Origin: Clostridia bacterium
Lineage (GTDB): Bacteria > Bacillota_A > Clostridia > Oscillospirales > CAG-272
NCBI GenBank assembly: GCA_017452945.1
Contig: JAFTLD010000046.1
Coordinates: 1 to 22,843, forward strand
Direction: 5' to 3'
DNA: 22,843 nt
Position numbers and translations under genes: made by a program. Of this stretch, positions 22,757 through 22,843 are shown piece by piece; the stretch's first letter is position 1; every line of letters starts with the position of its first letter. The notes beneath the pieces are model-generated. The model saw only the letters and a list, made by a program, of their open reading frames with translations. It was not told the DNA's origin and searched no databases.

Positions 22757-22843
22757 TCCCCAGCGGGGAAGGCTTCTTTAGCGCATCCGTTTTGCTCAAT
22801 TATCCGCTGAGGGGTTAACTTTATGAGCCTTCCCCGCTGGGGA
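22757..22843. repeat. Fold-back repeat reaching the right edge
   Basis: A perfect 18-bp inverted repeat (22757-22774 and 22826-22843) carries the internal palindrome TTCCCCAGCGGGGAA. Preceding sequence CACCTCATCCGTCGCAAGC is of a type common between genes in gut Clostridia. The element probably continues past the window. Confidence 0.65.

Noticed and set aside
1..22843. CRISPR arrays, tRNA and rRNA genes, complete prophage or IS transposase
   Set aside because: I found no regularly spaced repeats with unique spacers, no recognisable tRNA or rRNA sequence, and no transposase or phage cluster; only the Xer-type recombinase and miniature repeats are seen.

Overview
The window looks like chromosomal DNA from a Clostridia-type member of the Bacillota, probably a gut species. 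The evidence is: strong AGGAGG-type ribosome binding sites; promoters close to the TTGACA/TATAAT consensus, often with an extended -10; clear intrinsic terminators; an HPr with both His15 and Ser46; and a small DUF6514-like protein typical of Clostridia. This placement rests on gene content and signals only.

Almost every gene is on the minus strand. Left part (1-3430): the start of a minus-strand gene at the window edge, a 50-codon signal-peptide stub, a family-39-type glycoside hydrolase with a near-perfect promoter, a beta-rich phage-like protein of unknown role, and a DUF6514-like protein. Middle housekeeping block (3430-13960), read right to left: rimM-trmD, an O-antigen-ligase-type polytopic protein and two single-pass DUF4330-like proteins; then HPr with its own promoter and terminator; then uvrC-rsmD-coaD, followed directly by three tandem paralogous membrane proteins and a terminator. 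Two of those paralogues share an identical C-terminal peptide; the third carries four DxDGDG calcium-type repeats instead.

Accessory island (about 14036-17410): an AT-rich polymorphic-toxin-like locus. A toxin-like protein (Ig-like N-terminal part, ADP-ribosyltransferase-like C-terminal 100 residues) is followed after 24 bases by a 145-residue probable immunity protein and, further down, by a 243-residue unknown protein bracketed by two same-orientation copies of a ~155-bp element with terminal inverted repeats. A consensus promoter precedes the toxin, but the toxin has no convincing start codon and its frame stays open upstream, so its 5' end is probably damaged or unusual.

Right part (17550-22843): a rhamnulokinase-Prs operon, a polytopic membrane protein of unknown function, a divergent XerC/D-type tyrosine recombinase on the plus strand, and about 400 bp of nested intergenic repeats up to the window edge. 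The candidates for something undescribed are the tandem membrane-protein trio and the toxin/immunity island with its bracketing elements.
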